A stretch of 64,000 nucleotides of DNA from NCBI RefSeq assembly GCF_041227145.1, contig NZ_JBGFSP010000003.1, forward strand, positions 2,604,001 to 2,668,000, written 5' to 3'. This document shows, piece after piece, positions 1 through 9,364 of this stretch (its first letter is position 1; every line of letters begins with the position of its first letter). The stretch comes from Bacteroides sp. AN502(2024). GTDB taxonomy: Bacteria; Bacteroidota; Bacteroidia; Bacteroidales; Bacteroidaceae. Made by a program: the position numbers and the translations under genes. The notes under the pieces are model-generated. The model was not told the origin of the DNA. It was given only the letters and a program-made list of their open reading frames with translations, and ran no database searches.

Positions 1-1
1 C

Positions 2-157
2 GAACGCGATTATTTTGAAATCAAAATGGCTTATAATGAGCTGACTAGTGATTATGTGTTGGAAATTACCGATTTCGCAGAACCGGATGAAGTAGACGAT
101 ATGAAAGAATTGTGGGAGTCGCAAGTCGCTAAATTAAGAAGAACTTGTGGTTTTTAG
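2..157 (+). CDS. START-like domain protein, C-terminal part
   Basis: The window opens inside a reading frame that ends at TAG 155-157. The 51 visible residues are acidic in the middle (ITDFAEPDEVDDMKELW) and end in a basic amphipathic helix (VAKLRRTCGF). This resembles the C-terminal helix of the small START/AHSA-like proteins that often lie upstream of an LptF/LptG permease in Bacteroides. Only the tail is visible, so the family call rests on this helix and the position. No function can be given. Confidence 0.5.
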   Translation, partial: ERDYFEIKMAYNELTSDYVLEITDFAEPDEVDDMKELWESQVAKLRRTCGF

Positions 158-199
158 TTAACTTTCAACTAAAAATTTTCGATGCTCCTTTTTTTGTAC

Positions 200-207
200 T
201 AATTTTG
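200..207 (+). promoter_or_regulatory. -7 promoter element for the LptG-like gene
   Basis: TAATTTTG matches the Bacteroidota -7 consensus TAnnTTTG. Transcription would start near 213. That would leave the upstream TTG at 216 almost leaderless, so it favours ATG 234 as the start codon of the next gene. Confidence 0.6.
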
Positions 208-233
208 CATCCTAATTGCACGAACCTATTAAG

Positions 234-2132
234 ATGCTACGCATAAAGAAATTAGATATATTTATCGTAAAGAGTTTTTTGATGCTCTTTATTGGTACAT
301 TCTTCATCTGTCTGTTCATATTTATGATGCAGTTCCTGTGGAGATATGTAGACGAATTGGTCGGAAAGGGATTGGAGATGAGCGTCATGGCTCAATTCTT
401 CTTTTATTCCGCATTAACCTTAGTGCCATTATCGTTGCCATTGGCAGTGTTGCTAGCCTCTTTGATTACTTTCGGTAACTTTGGCGAGCGTTACGAATTA
501 CTCGCAATGAAAGCCGCGGGTATTTCTCTACTTAAAATCATGCGTCCGCTCGTGCTCTTTGTTTGCGGACTTGTCGGTGTTTCATTCTATTTCCAAAATG
601 TTGTAGGTCCTATCGCCCAGGCTAAGCTGGGAACCTTGATTCTTTCGATGAAACAGAAATCTCCCGAGTTGGATATCCCGGAAGGAGTTTTCTATTCTGA
701 AATAGAGGATTACAATTTAAAGGTAGCCAAGAAAAACCGGAAGACCGGTATGCTATATGATGTACTGATTTATAGTATGAAAGATGGGTTTGAGAAAGCA
801 CGTATTATCTATGCTGATTCCGGGCGCTTGGAGATGACGGCAGATAAACAGCATCTTTGGCTACATTTGTATAGTGGAGACTTATTTGAGAATCTGAGGG
901 CGCAAAGTATGAAATCGGAAAATGTGCCTTATCGCCGGGAGCAATTCCGGGAGAAGCATACCATTATTGAATTTAATTCTGATTTCAATATGGTTGACGG
1001 TGAAATTATGGGTAAGCAGTCCAATGCTAAGGATATGGCGCAGTTGCAAAGCTCTATTGATTCTATGGTGGTAGTGGGAGATAGTATCGGACGACAATAT
1101 TACAGGGAAGTGGCAGAAGGAAATTTCCGTGCTTCCTATGGATTGACAAAGGAAGATACGGTCAAGATAGAAAAGGCGGATATTCGTGAATATAACGTGG
1201 ACAGTCTTTATGAGGTAGCCTCTTTAACGCAGAAACAGAAGGTACTTTCTTCTGCTGTCAGTCGAGCGGAGAATGTGGCTAACGACCTTGGATTCAAGAA
1301 ATTCACGATGGAAGATAATGATTATAAAATTCGGAAGCATAAGACGGAATGGCATAAGAAGATAACGATTTCACTCTCTTGTTTGCTGTTTTTCTTTATC
1401 GGAGCTCCATTGGGGGGGATTATTCGCAAAGGAGGTTTGGGAATGCCAGTAATCGTATCGGTGTTGGTATTTATCATTTACTATATCATTGATAATACAG
1501 GATATAAAATGGCCCGTGACGGTAAGTGGATAGTATGGATGGGAATGTGGACAAGTAGTGTGGTTCTTGCCCCATTAGGAGCTTTCCTTACCTATAAATC
1601 GAATAAGGACTCTGTGGTACTTAATGCAGATGCCTATATTAACTGGTTCAAAAAGATTGCGGGGATTCGTAATGTACGTCATGTCTTTAAGAAAGAGGTG
1701 ATTATCCACGATCCTGATTATACCCGTCTAGCCGGTGATTTGGAACAACTCACTGCAGAGTGTAGGGCGTATGCTGCTAAGAAACGATTGGAAAAAGCGC
1801 CCAACTACTTCAGGTTATGGATGTCAGGCGAAGAGGATAATGGGGTAATAGCTATCAATGAAAAGCTGGAAGCATTGATTGAAGAAATGTCCAATACGAA
1901 ATCTGCCACTTTGATCGGCGCATTAAACAATTATCCGGTTATTTCCGTTTCTGCTCATGTGCGCCCGTTCCATATATATGGGTTGAATTTGGTAGCCGGA
2001 GTTATTTTCCCTGTCGGTTTATTTTTCTATTTCCGCATCTGGGCGTTCCGTGTTCGTCTGGCTAAGGATATGGAACGGATTATAAAGAACAATGAACAAA
2101 TTCAATTCATCATACAAAAAATCAATAAATAA
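234..2132 (+). CDS. LptF/LptG (YjgP/YjgQ) family permease
   Basis: Inner-membrane permease of the lipopolysaccharide export family, which in E. coli extracts LPS from the inner membrane together with the LptB ATPase. About 632 residues. There are three N-terminal membrane segments (about 12-34, 58-82, 98-118), a long soluble region, three more segments at about 385-470 and an extra hydrophobic segment near 590-610. The tail beyond the usual six-segment core makes it longer than the roughly 360-residue proteobacterial proteins. ATG 234 is preferred over TTG 216 because of the -7 element at 200-207. It lies 5 bases upstream of ribBA and is probably cotranscribed with it. LptF and LptG cannot be told apart from sequence alone. 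Confidence 0.85.
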   Translation: MLRIKKLDIFIVKSFLMLFIGTFFICLFIFMMQFLWRYVDELVGKGLEMSVMAQFFFYSALTLVPLSLPLAVLLASLITFGNFGERYELLAMKAAGISLLKIMRPLVLFVCGLVGVSFYFQNVVGPIAQAKLGTLILSMKQKSPELDIPEGVFYSEIEDYNLKVAKKNRKTGMLYDVLIYSMKDGFEKARIIYADSGRLEMTADKQHLWLHLYSGDLFENLRAQSMKSENVPYRREQFREKHTIIEFNSDFNMVDGEIMGKQSNAKDMAQLQSSIDSMVVVGDSIGRQYYREVAEGNFRASYGLTKEDTVKIEKADIREYNVDSLYEVASLTQKQKVLSSAVSRAENVANDLGFKKFTMEDNDYKIRKHKTEWHKKITISLSCLLFFFIGAPLGGIIRKGGLGMPVIVSVLVFIIYYIIDNTGYKMARDGKWIVWMGMWTSSVVLAPLGAFLTYKSNKDSVVLNADAYINWFKKIAGIRNVRHVFKKEVIIHDPDYTRLAGDLEQLTAECRAYAAKKRLEKAPNYFRLWMSGEEDNGVIAINEKLEALIEEMSNTKSATLIGALNNYPVISVSAHVRPFHIYGLNLVAGVIFPVGLFFYFRIWAFRVRLAKDMERIIKNNEQIQFIIQKINK

Positions 2133-2137
2133 GTGTT

Positions 2138-3355
2138 ATGAAAGAGACAATTAAAATGGATAGAATAGAGGATGCGATTGCCGACTTCAAAGAGGGCAAG
2201 TTTGTCATAGTAGTAGATGATGAAGACCGCGAAAATGAGGGCGACTTGATTATTGCCGCTGAAAAGATAACTCCCGAGAAAGTGAATTTCATGTTGAAAC
2301 ATGCACGTGGGGTGCTTTGTGCACCTGTCACATTGTCTCGTTGCAAGGAGTTGGATTTACCGCATCAGGTAAGTGACAATACTTCCGTGTTGGGAACTCC
2401 TTTTACGGTTACTATTGACAAACTGGAGGGCTGTACAACAGGTGTTTCTGCTTCTGACCGTGCTGCTACTATTCAGGCGTTGGCTGATCCTGCTTCTACT
2501 CCGGCAACTTTCGGTCGTCCCGGACACATCAATCCGTTATATGCACAAGAAAAAGGAGTGCTTCGCCGTGCCGGACATACGGAAGCTGCGATTGACATGG
2601 CTCGTCTGGCAGGACTTTACCCGGCAGGTGCTTTAATGGAAATCATGAGCGAAGATGGAACAATGGCACGTTTGCCCGAACTCCGTCAGATGGCAGATGA
2701 GTACGGACTGAAATTGATTTCTATCCATGATCTGATTGTTTATCGTTTGAAACAGGAATCAATTGTAGAAAAAGGGGTCGAGGTAAATATGCCTACCGAA
2801 TACGGAAAGTTCCGTCTGATTCCTTTCCGCCAAAAATCAAACGGACTGGAGCATATGGCTATATTTAAAGGTACATGGAGCGAAGATGAACCTATCTTGG
2901 TACGTGTTCATTCCTCTTGTGCTACTGGAGATATCCTTGGTTCGCAGCGTTGTGATTGTGGCGAACAATTGCATAAAGCGATGGAGATGATCGAAAAAGA
3001 AGGGAAAGGGGTAGTCGTTTACCTCAATCAGGAAGGACGCGGCATCGGTTTGATGGAAAAGATGAAAGCATATAAACTTCAGGAAGACGGTATGGACACT
3101 GTTGACGCAAATATCTGCCTGGGACACCTTGCCGACGAACGTGATTATGGAGTAGGCGCACAGATTCTTCGTGAACTGGGAGTACACAAAATGAGGCTTT
3201 TGACAAACAATCCGGTAAAACGTGTTGGGTTGGAAGCCTATGGATTGGAGATTGTAGAAAATGTACCTGTTGAAACAGTTCCTAATCCGTATAATGAGCG
3301 ATACTTGAGAACGAAGAAAGAAAGAATGGGACATATTTTGCATTTTAATAAGTAA
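2138..3355 (+). CDS. ribBA: Bifunctional DHBP synthase / GTP cyclohydrolase II
   Basis: Riboflavin synthesis fusion of 405 residues. The N-terminal half (about 8-205) is 3,4-dihydroxy-2-butanone 4-phosphate synthase, with the acidic [11 protein letters not shown] motif at 27-37 and SASDRAATI. The C-terminal half (about 210-400) is GTP cyclohydrolase II, with the three zinc cysteines C261, C272 and C274 and the NQEGRGIGL motif at 297-305. Both halves keep their catalytic signatures, so both steps from GTP and ribulose 5-phosphate should work. It starts 5 bases after the permease stop. A second ATG at 2156 is possible. I saw no FMN riboswitch upstream. Confidence 0.95.
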   Translation: MKETIKMDRIEDAIADFKEGKFVIVVDDEDRENEGDLIIAAEKITPEKVNFMLKHARGVLCAPVTLSRCKELDLPHQVSDNTSVLGTPFTVTIDKLEGCTTGVSASDRAATIQALADPASTPATFGRPGHINPLYAQEKGVLRRAGHTEAAIDMARLAGLYPAGALMEIMSEDGTMARLPELRQMADEYGLKLISIHDLIVYRLKQESIVEKGVEVNMPTEYGKFRLIPFRQKSNGLEHMAIFKGTWSEDEPILVRVHSSCATGDILGSQRCDCGEQLHKAMEMIEKEGKGVVVYLNQEGRGIGLMEKMKAYKLQEDGMDTVDANICLGHLADERDYGVGAQILRELGVHKMRLLTNNPVKRVGLEAYGLEIVENVPVETVPNPYNERYLRTKKERMGHILHFNK

Positions 3356-3437
3356 ATGCCCGATTTGTTTTCTTATATCAAGTATTATCGTTTATTTTGC
3401 AATGATTTTCACTCAACAACAATAAAATAGAAACAAA

Positions 3438-4631
3438 ATGAATCAATTGTCAGATCGTTTGAACAGCTTGTCGCCATCGGCAACGCTTGCCATGTCTCAA
3501 AAGAGTAACGAACTCAAGGCACAGGGTGTTGATGTTATTAACTTAAGTGTAGGAGAACCTGATTTTAATACTCCTGACCACATCAAAGAAGCTGCGAAAA
3601 GAGCCATAGATGATAACTTTTCCCGTTACTCTCCGGTACCGGGTTATCCGGCTTTGCGTAATGCTATTGTTGAGAAACTGAAAAAAGAAAACGGTCTTGA
3701 ATATACAGCCGCCCAGATTTCGTGTGCAAATGGTGCAAAACAATCCGTTTGTAATACAATTCTTGTATTGGTAAATCCGGGTGACGAAGTAATCGTTCCG
3801 GCTCCTTACTGGGTAAGCTATCCGGAAATGGTGAAAATGGCTGAAGGTACTCCCGTAATTGTTTCGGCAGGTATCGAACAAGATTTCAAGATTACTCCGG
3901 AACAGTTGGAAGCTGCCATTACTCCGAAAACGAAAGTTTTGATTCTTTGTTCTCCGTCCAACCCGACAGGCTCGGTATATACGAAAGAAGAATTGGCAGG
4001 ATTATCTGCTGTATTGGCTAAACATCCGCAGGTGATCGTAATCGCTGACGAGATTTACGAACATATCAATTACATCGGTGCACATCAGAGTATCGCTCAA
4101 TTTCCGGAAATGAAGGAACGTACAGTGATTGTAAACGGTGTATCCAAGGCTTACGCTATGACAGGATGGAGAATCGGTTTCATTGCCGGTCCGGAATGGA
4201 TTGTAAAAGCTTGCAACAAGTTGCAAGGTCAGTACACTTCAGGGCCTTGTTCCGTTTCTCAAAAAGCTGCTGAAGCCGCATATACAGGAACACAAGAACC
4301 GGTAAAAGAGATGCAGAGAGCATTCGAACGTCGTCGTGACCTGATTGTGAAGTTGGCTAAAGATGTTCCGGGATTTGAAGTAAACGTTCCGCAGGGAGCT
4401 TTCTACCTGTTCCCGAAATGTGATGCTTTCTTTGGAAAGAGCAACGGTGAACGTAAGATTACAAATTCGGATGATTTGGCAATGTATTTGCTGGAAGAGG
4501 CTCACGTGGCTTGTGTAGGTGGTGCTTCTTTTGGCGCTCCCGAATGTATTCGTATGAGTTATGCTACAAGTGATGAAAATATTGTAGAGGCTATCCGTCG
4601 TATCAAGGAAGCATTAGCCAAACTGAAATAA
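3438..4631 (+). CDS. Class I PLP aminotransferase (aspartate aminotransferase type)
   Basis: A 397-residue fold-type I aminotransferase. Visible PLP features are the SNPTG motif with N175, D204 and Y207 in IADEIYEH, and the Schiff-base lysine K237 in the motif VSKAYAMTGWRIGF. R372-type substrate-carboxylate binding is suggested by the C-terminal IRMSYATS. This is the aspartate aminotransferase I-gamma type, linking oxaloacetate and aspartate. It is a sensible neighbour for the aspartate-family genes metA and thrA in this window. A weak -7-like TTATTTTG lies at 3392-3399. Exact amino-acid preference cannot be read from the sequence. Confidence 0.88.
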   Translation: MNQLSDRLNSLSPSATLAMSQKSNELKAQGVDVINLSVGEPDFNTPDHIKEAAKRAIDDNFSRYSPVPGYPALRNAIVEKLKKENGLEYTAAQISCANGAKQSVCNTILVLVNPGDEVIVPAPYWVSYPEMVKMAEGTPVIVSAGIEQDFKITPEQLEAAITPKTKVLILCSPSNPTGSVYTKEELAGLSAVLAKHPQVIVIADEIYEHINYIGAHQSIAQFPEMKERTVIVNGVSKAYAMTGWRIGFIAGPEWIVKACNKLQGQYTSGPCSVSQKAAEAAYTGTQEPVKEMQRAFERRRDLIVKLAKDVPGFEVNVPQGAFYLFPKCDAFFGKSNGERKITNSDDLAMYLLEEAHVACVGGASFGAPECIRMSYATSDENIVEAIRRIKEALAKLK

Positions 4632-4636
4632 GAGTT

Positions 4637-4796
4637 CACCACAGAGGAGGCAGAGTAAAATAGTTTGGGAGATGTGTCAAACTCTCCTTTCAGTGGAATC
4701 CCCCTTGCTACAAACCATTTGTGGCAAGGGGGATTCCTAATTTATAAGGGTGGCGACACATCTTTTCATTTTTTCTTCTCTGTGTCCTCTGTGATG
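4637..4796. repeat. Nested palindromic intergenic repeat, family 1, copy 1
   Basis: The space between the aminotransferase and ferredoxin genes folds as three nested inverted repeats. The outer arms are CACCACAGAGGAGGCAGAG (4637-4655) and CTCTGTGTCCTCTGTGATG (4778-4796). The middle arms are GATGTGTC (4671-4678) and GACACATC (4755-4762). The inner arms are the 14-bp perfect GGAATCCCCCTTGC (4695-4708) and GCAAGGGGGATTCC (4724-4737). The outer arms recur at 7959-8105 and, eroded, at 11906-11972, each between genes. The middle and inner arms are not shared. The inner hairpin may terminate the aminotransferase transcript although it lacks a T run. Confidence 0.8.
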
Positions 4797-4829
4797 AAAA
4801 AAAAGGCCGCCTTCCGTGGAAAGCAGCCT
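4797..4829 (-). terminator. Rho-independent terminator of the ferredoxin gene
   Basis: On the minus strand, AGGCTGCTTTC pairs with GAAGGCGGCCT around a CACG loop (4804-4829, with some G-T pairs). It is followed by eight T residues (4797-4804 read in reverse). It lies 20 bases past the ferredoxin stop. Confidence 0.85.
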
Positions 4830-4849
4830 GTACATTCTTGTAGATTGTA

Positions 4850-5020
4850 TTATTCAGCAGGGTGAATTGCTTCAGACGGACAAACGTCTGCGCAAGTACC
4901 ACACTCAGTACATACATCTGGATTGATAGAGTAGATATCACCTTCAGAGATAGCTTCTACCGGACACTCGTCAATACAAGTACCGCAAGCAATACAATCG
5001 TCACTAATTACGTAAGCCAT
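4850..5020 (-). CDS. 2[4Fe-4S] ferredoxin, 56 residues
   Basis: Small bacterial-type ferredoxin, an electron carrier in the cytoplasm of anaerobes. It begins MAYVISDDCIACGTCIDECP and has two classic cluster motifs: C9, C12, C15, C19 and C37, C40, C43, C47. Each is CxxCxxCxxxCP with the usual swapping of the last cysteine between clusters. The 56-residue length is normal for clostridial-type ferredoxins. It is a single-gene unit, with a -7 element at 5061-5068 upstream and a strong terminator downstream. Likely partners, such as pyruvate:ferredoxin oxidoreductase, are not in the window. Confidence 0.95.
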   Translation of the reverse strand: MAYVISDDCIACGTCIDECPVEAISEGDIYSINPDVCTECGTCADVCPSEAIHPAE

Positions 5021-5060
5021 TTTTTCTAAAAATTTTAATTATTAGTACTAATTTTCTTGG

Positions 5061-5068
5061 CAAAAATA
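5061..5068 (-). promoter_or_regulatory. -7 promoter element for the ferredoxin gene
   Basis: Read on the minus strand this is TATTTTTG, a match to TAnnTTTG, about 41 bases upstream of the ferredoxin ATG. Confidence 0.6.
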
Positions 5069-5167
5069 AGGCTTTTATTGATTAGTTGTTATGTTTCTAT
5101 GATTAAATTGACTTAATTTGTACGTCTTCTAAATAAGTTACCTCTCTATAATCTGCTATATTTTTTA

Positions 5168-5175
5168 TATTTTTG
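5168..5175 (+). promoter_or_regulatory. -7 promoter element for metA
   Basis: TATTTTTG matches TAnnTTTG and lies 28 bases before the metA ATG. I see no convincing TTTG -33 box and no SAM riboswitch in the 150 bases upstream. Confidence 0.6.
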
Positions 5176-5203
5176 CATTCAAATTACTAATACATTAGCG
5201 ATT

Positions 5204-6121
5204 ATGCCTTTAAATTTACCCGATAAACTACCTGCAATAGAGCTTTTGAAGGAAGAAAATATTTTTGTGATCGACACTTCCCGCGCTACGCAGCAGGATA
5301 TTCGTCCGCTACGAATCGTGATTCTGAACCTGATGCCATTGAAGATTACAACGGAAACAGACTTGGTACGCTTACTTTCGAATACTCCTCTTCAGGTGGA
5401 GATTTCGTTTATGAAGATCAAGAGTCACACATCGAAGAATACGCCGATAGAACACATGAAAACGTTCTATACGGATTTCGATCAGATGCGTCATGGGAAG
5501 TATGATGGTATGATTATTACTGGAGCCCCTGTGGAACAGATGGACTTCGAGGAGGTGAACTATTGGGATGAAATTACGGAAATCTTTGATTGGGCACGTA
5601 CGCATGTCACTTCTACTTTATATATATGTTGGGCTGCACAAGCCGGATTGTATCATCATTATGGAGTTCCTAAATATCCGTTGGAAAAGAAGATGTTCGG
5701 TATCTTTGAACATCGCGTACAGGAACCTTTCCATTCCATCTTCCGTGGTTTTGACGATTGTTTCTATGTGCCGCATAGCCGTCATACGGAAGTGCGTAGG
5801 GAAGATATTCTGAAAGTTCCGGAACTGACATTGCTTTCCGAATCGAAAGAAGCCGGTGTTTATATGGTAATGGCACGGGGGGGACGTGAGTTCTTTGTCA
5901 CGGGACACTCTGAATATTCTCCGCTGACGCTGGATACGGAATACCGCCGTGATTTGGATAAAGGTCTGCCGATAGAAATCCCTCACAATTATTATATAGA
6001 CGATGATCCTGAAAAAGGCCCGTTGGTACGTTGGCGCGCTCATGCTAATTTGCTGTTCTCCAACTGGCTAAATTATTTTGTCTATCAGGAAACACCTTAC
6101 AACATCAATGATATTAAATGA
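5204..6121 (+). CDS. metA: Homoserine O-acetyltransferase, MetA family
   Basis: First committed step of methionine synthesis: acylation of the homoserine hydroxyl. At 305 residues it has normal MetA length. The catalytic cysteine is C142 in YICWAAQAG, and H235 and E237 lie in TGHSEYSP at the positions known from E. coli MetA. Residue 111 is Glu (GAPVEQMDF). In this family Glu at 111 goes with acetyl-CoA and Gly with succinyl-CoA, so O-acetylhomoserine is the expected product even though the family is usually annotated as a succinyltransferase. This fits the O-acetylhomoserine sulfhydrylase at 27057-28343. The stop overlaps the next start by 4 bases (ATGA). Confidence 0.93.
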   Translation: MPLNLPDKLPAIELLKEENIFVIDTSRATQQDIRPLRIVILNLMPLKITTETDLVRLLSNTPLQVEISFMKIKSHTSKNTPIEHMKTFYTDFDQMRHGKYDGMIITGAPVEQMDFEEVNYWDEITEIFDWARTHVTSTLYICWAAQAGLYHHYGVPKYPLEKKMFGIFEHRVQEPFHSIFRGFDDCFYVPHSRHTEVRREDILKVPELTLLSESKEAGVYMVMARGGREFFVTGHSEYSPLTLDTEYRRDLDKGLPIEIPHNYYIDDDPEKGPLVRWRAHANLLFSNWLNYFVYQETPYNINDIK

Positions 6122-7947
6122 TAAAGCAGCGTAAAATAGAACTTCTCGCTCCGGCGAAAAACTTGGAGTGTGGCATTGAAGCTATCAACCATGGTGCAGA
6201 TGCTGTATATATCGGTGCCCCGAAGTTCGGTGCCCGTGCGGCGGCCGTGAATTCATTGGAAGATATTGAGGCATTGGTGCAGCATGCTCATTTGTATAAT
6301 GCGCGTATTTATGTCACGGTCAACACGATTCTGAAAGAAGAAGAGTTGAAAGAGACGGAGGAGATGATTCATGCACTTTTTCGGATGGGTGTGGATGCAC
6401 TGATTGTACAGGATATGGGGATCACGAAGTTGAACCTTCCTCCGATACCGCTTCATGCCAGTACGCAGATGGATAATCGCACGCCGGAGAAGGTGAAGTT
6501 TTTGCAGGAAGCAGGTTTTCGGCAAGTGGTGTTGGCGAGGGAGTTATCGCTGCGTGAGATAAAGAATATACATGAAAGCTGTCCGGAAGTGCCTTTGGAG
6601 GTATTTGTACATGGAGCGCTTTGTGTTAGCTATAGTGGGCAATGCTATGTCAGTCAAGCTTGTTTCGGTCGTAGTGCCAATCGCGGAGAGTGTGCACAAT
6701 TCTGTCGTTTACCTTTTAGTATGGTAGATGCGGACGGGAAAGTGATTGTGAAAGACAAACATCTGCTTTCCCTGAAAGATATGAATCAAAGTGACGAACT
6801 GGAGCGACTGCTGGATGCCGGGGCTTCTTCATTTAAAATAGAGGGACGCCTGAAAGACGTATCTTATGTGAAGAATGTGACGGCTGCTTATCGTCAGAAA
6901 CTGGATGCGATTCTTGCCCGTCGTCCGGAATATGTGCGGGCTTCTTCGGCTACGTGTCGTTTCAATTTTAAACCACAACTGGATAAGAGCTTCAGTCGTG
7001 GATTTACGCATTATTTCTTACACGGACGTGATAAAGAGATTTTCTCTTTCGACACTCCTAAGTCGCTAGGCGAAGAGATGGGAACCGTGAAGGAGACCCG
7101 GGGTAACTATCTGACAGTTGCCGGACTTAAATCTTTTAACAATGGAGACGGTGTTTGCTATATCGATGAACAGGGACGTTTGCAGGGGTTCCGCATCAAT
7201 CGGGTGGACGGCAACAAACTCTATCCACAGGAAATGCCCCGTATCAAGCCCCGCACTACATTGTATCGTAATTTCGACCAGGAGTTTGAACGAATCCTTT
7301 CCCACAAATCTGCCGAAAGGAAAATCGCAGTGAAAATCTTGCTTGCTGACAACAATTTCGGTTTCTCTCTGACATTGACTGACGAAGATGATAATAGCGT
7401 TACAGCCACTCTCTCTCGTGTGAAAGAACTTGCCCGGACTCCACAGACGGATAACCTGAAAACACAACTTTCCAAACTGGGGAATACCCCTTTTGAAGCA
7501 AAAGAAATAGAAATATCCTTTACCGGGAACTGGTTTTTGCCGGCTTCAGTACTAGCTGATTTCCGTAGACAGGCAGTCGACCGGTTAATAACTGCCCGTC
7601 GAATCAATTATCGTCAGGAACTGGCAGTATGGAAGCCGACGAATCATGCTTTTCCGCAAACGGCATTAACGTATCTGGGGAATGTAATGAACACCCGTGC
7701 AGCTTCTTTCTATCAGGAGCATGGGGTACAACAAGTAGCGGCAGCGTACGAGAAAGAAACGGTGGAAGATGCGGTACTGATGTTCTGCAAGCATTGTTTG
7801 CGCTATAGTATGGGATGGTGTCCTATCCATCAGCGGGTGCGTTCATCTTATAAAGAGCCCTACTATCTGGTATCGAATGATGGCAAGCTCTTTCGTCTGG
7901 AATTTGATTGTAAGAATTGTCAAATGAAAGTAAAGGCGGCGCAATGA
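6118..7947 (+). CDS. Peptidase U32 family protein, RlhA-like
   Basis: A 609-residue U32 protein. It starts with the typical [20 protein letters not shown] and has the family cysteine cluster in [21 protein letters not shown] (C176, C182, C192, C196) plus C169. After a middle collagenase-like domain (about 385-500), the C-terminus has another cysteine group ([12 protein letters not shown] and CKNC). U32 proteins with this layout include E. coli RlhA, needed for hydroxylation of 23S rRNA C2501. The cysteines suggest an Fe-S cluster. It overlaps metA by 4 bases and so is translationally coupled, with no obvious biochemical link. A protease role is less likely than RNA modification. Confidence 0.8.
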   Translation: MIKQRKIELLAPAKNLECGIEAINHGADAVYIGAPKFGARAAAVNSLEDIEALVQHAHLYNARIYVTVNTILKEEELKETEEMIHALFRMGVDALIVQDMGITKLNLPPIPLHASTQMDNRTPEKVKFLQEAGFRQVVLARELSLREIKNIHESCPEVPLEVFVHGALCVSYSGQCYVSQACFGRSANRGECAQFCRLPFSMVDADGKVIVKDKHLLSLKDMNQSDELERLLDAGASSFKIEGRLKDVSYVKNVTAAYRQKLDAILARRPEYVRASSATCRFNFKPQLDKSFSRGFTHYFLHGRDKEIFSFDTPKSLGEEMGTVKETRGNYLTVAGLKSFNNGDGVCYIDEQGRLQGFRINRVDGNKLYPQEMPRIKPRTTLYRNFDQEFERILSHKSAERKIAVKILLADNNFGFSLTLTDEDDNSVTATLSRVKELARTPQTDNLKTQLSKLGNTPFEAKEIEISFTGNWFLPASVLADFRRQAVDRLITARRINYRQELAVWKPTNHAFPQTALTYLGNVMNTRAASFYQEHGVQQVAAAYEKETVEDAVLMFCKHCLRYSMGWCPIHQRVRSSYKEPYYLVSNDGKLFRLEFDCKNCQMKVKAAQ

Positions 7948-7958
7948 GAATCATTCTT

Positions 7959-8105
7959 CACCACAGAGGACGCAGAAGACACAGAGGATATAGTGAAGGT
8001 AACATCTTCACTCATTCTTCTGAAACAGACTGTTTGAGTGTTTTTGGAAAAAAGTGTAGAACGTTTTTCTCTTTCCCCTTTTTATTCTCTGTGTCCTCTG
8101 TGATG
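7959..8105. repeat. Palindromic intergenic repeat, family 1, copy 2
   Basis: The left arm has CACCACAGAGGACGCAG followed by a second half-copy GACACAGAGG (7959-7987). The right arm is CTCTGTGTCCTCTGTGATG (8087-8105), identical to the right arm of copy 1. The spacer differs from copy 1. The last three bases of the right arm form the likely start codon of the lipoprotein gene at 8103. Confidence 0.75.
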
Positions 8106-9059
8106 AAAACAGTGATGAACCTACTACTATGTTTATTTTTGCTTTCATCCTGTTATTATAAAGCCCCGGCTCTGGATTCGGAAGAATTGTCGAAGAAGAC
8201 GAAAGACTCGTTGACCTACTTGTACGAACGGCATTATACATGGAATACAAACCTGGAAGTAGTCGATGATTCCATCTCTTTGGAATGTCTCCCGATAAAA
8301 GATACTTTTATTCAGTTGAATAAAGGAGATAGGGTAGTGGTGGCAGAGTTTGCGGTTCACCCTGCCGATAGTGTAGACAGTATTTGGGTGAAGCTGGCAC
8401 ATACACAGGATAAACAGGGCTGGATACGTGAAAAAGAACTCAAAAAATCATTTGTGCCGACTGATAGTATTTCGCAGGCCATTTATTTTTTCAGTGATAC
8501 GCATGTTTCTTATTTTGTTATTATTTTCGCTTTATTCGTGGGGGGATATCTGTTTCGTGCTTTTCGTCGAAAGCAGTTGCAGCTGGTCTATTTTAATGAT
8601 ATAGATAGTGTTTATCCATTATTCCTCTGTTTATTGATGGCTTTCAGTGCAACGATTTACGAATCAATCCAGGGGTTTGTGCCGGAAACGTGGGAACATT
8701 TTTATTTCAATCCTACTTTGTCGCCATTCAGAGTTCCTTTTATTCTTTCTGTCTTTTTGTTGAGTATTTGGTTGTTTTTGATAGTCGTTTTGGCGGTGTT
8801 GGATGATTTGTTTCGGCAGTTGACTCCGGCAGCGGCTATTTTTTATTTGTTAGGGTTGATGTCCTGCTGTATTTTCTGCTATTTCTTCTTTATCCTGATG
8901 ACGCATATTTATATCGGTTATCTGTTTCTTGCCTTTTTTATGCTGGTTTTTGTGAAGAAAGTCTGGCGGAACATTGGGTATAAGTATTGTTGCGGGCATT
9001 GCGGGGAAAAATTGAAGCAAAAAGGTGTATGTCCCCATTGTGGAGCGATCAATGAGTAA
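8103..9059 (+). CDS. Membrane lipoprotein with SH3-like region and C-terminal zinc ribbon
   Basis: Not a family I recognise by name. About 318 residues. It begins with a lipoprotein signal (LFLLSSC, lipid cysteine C17). An SH3-like stretch follows at about 45-115 (GDRVVVAEF ... QGWIREKEL), then at least four hydrophobic segments (about 135-155, 180-200, 220-245, 255-290). It ends with a four-cysteine zinc ribbon, CGHCGEKLKQKGVCPHCG, with C297, C300, C310 and C313. The reading frame is open further upstream, but the codons before 8103 lie in the repeat, so ATG 8103 (or 8115) is the start. The ribbon would face the cytoplasm. No function is proposed. Confidence 0.75.
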   Translation: MKTVMNLLLCLFLLSSCYYKAPALDSEELSKKTKDSLTYLYERHYTWNTNLEVVDDSISLECLPIKDTFIQLNKGDRVVVAEFAVHPADSVDSIWVKLAHTQDKQGWIREKELKKSFVPTDSISQAIYFFSDTHVSYFVIIFALFVGGYLFRAFRRKQLQLVYFNDIDSVYPLFLCLLMAFSATIYESIQGFVPETWEHFYFNPTLSPFRVPFILSVFLLSIWLFLIVVLAVLDDLFRQLTPAAAIFYLLGLMSCCIFCYFFFILMTHIYIGYLFLAFFMLVFVKKVWRNIGYKYCCGHCGEKLKQKGVCPHCGAINE

Positions 9060-9139
9060 TATTAAGTATAACGGCTTTATAATACATACTTCATAGGGAC
9101 GTTCTTTTATTCTCTATTTCATGCTGTCAATCTATCAAG

Positions 9140-9245
9140 AGACAGAGGCTGTCTAACAGCCATATCTTAACAATTTCACCCCTGCCAAAGCTATTCTGGC
9201 AGGGGTGATTTTCAATTTCTGAGACTTGTTAGACAGTCTCTGTCT
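9140..9245. repeat. Palindromic intergenic repeat, family 2, copy A
   Basis: This lies in the 305-base gap 9060-9364, which holds no gene. The outer arms are AGACAGAGGCTGTCTAACA (9140-9158) and TGTTAGACAGTCTCTGTCT (9227-9245). The inner arms are the 12-bp perfect TCACCCCTGCCA (9176-9187) and TGGCAGGGGTGA (9197-9208). A second copy in the same orientation is at 29891-29990. The facing genes converge here, so the inner hairpin could end transcription from either side. Confidence 0.8.
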
Positions 9246-9364
9246 TTGGGTTATTGTCAGTTCTTATTGTCAGGTGCCAATTAGTTGATAATCATTGTTC
9301 TATATGGATAAAATCTTTAGCTGACAATAAAATGACTAAATAATATCTCTATGAGTGAAAATGA

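Noticed and set aside
2102..2160. FMN riboswitch in front of ribBA
   Set aside because: ribBA starts 5 bases after the permease gene, leaving no room for one.
4665..4865. Plus-strand ORF of about 66 codons
   Set aside because: It lies inside the nested palindrome and overlaps the ferredoxin gene on the other strand. Not protein-like.
5021..5203. SAM riboswitch in front of metA
   Set aside because: No conserved SAM-box core was visible. The leader after the -7 element is only about 20 bases.
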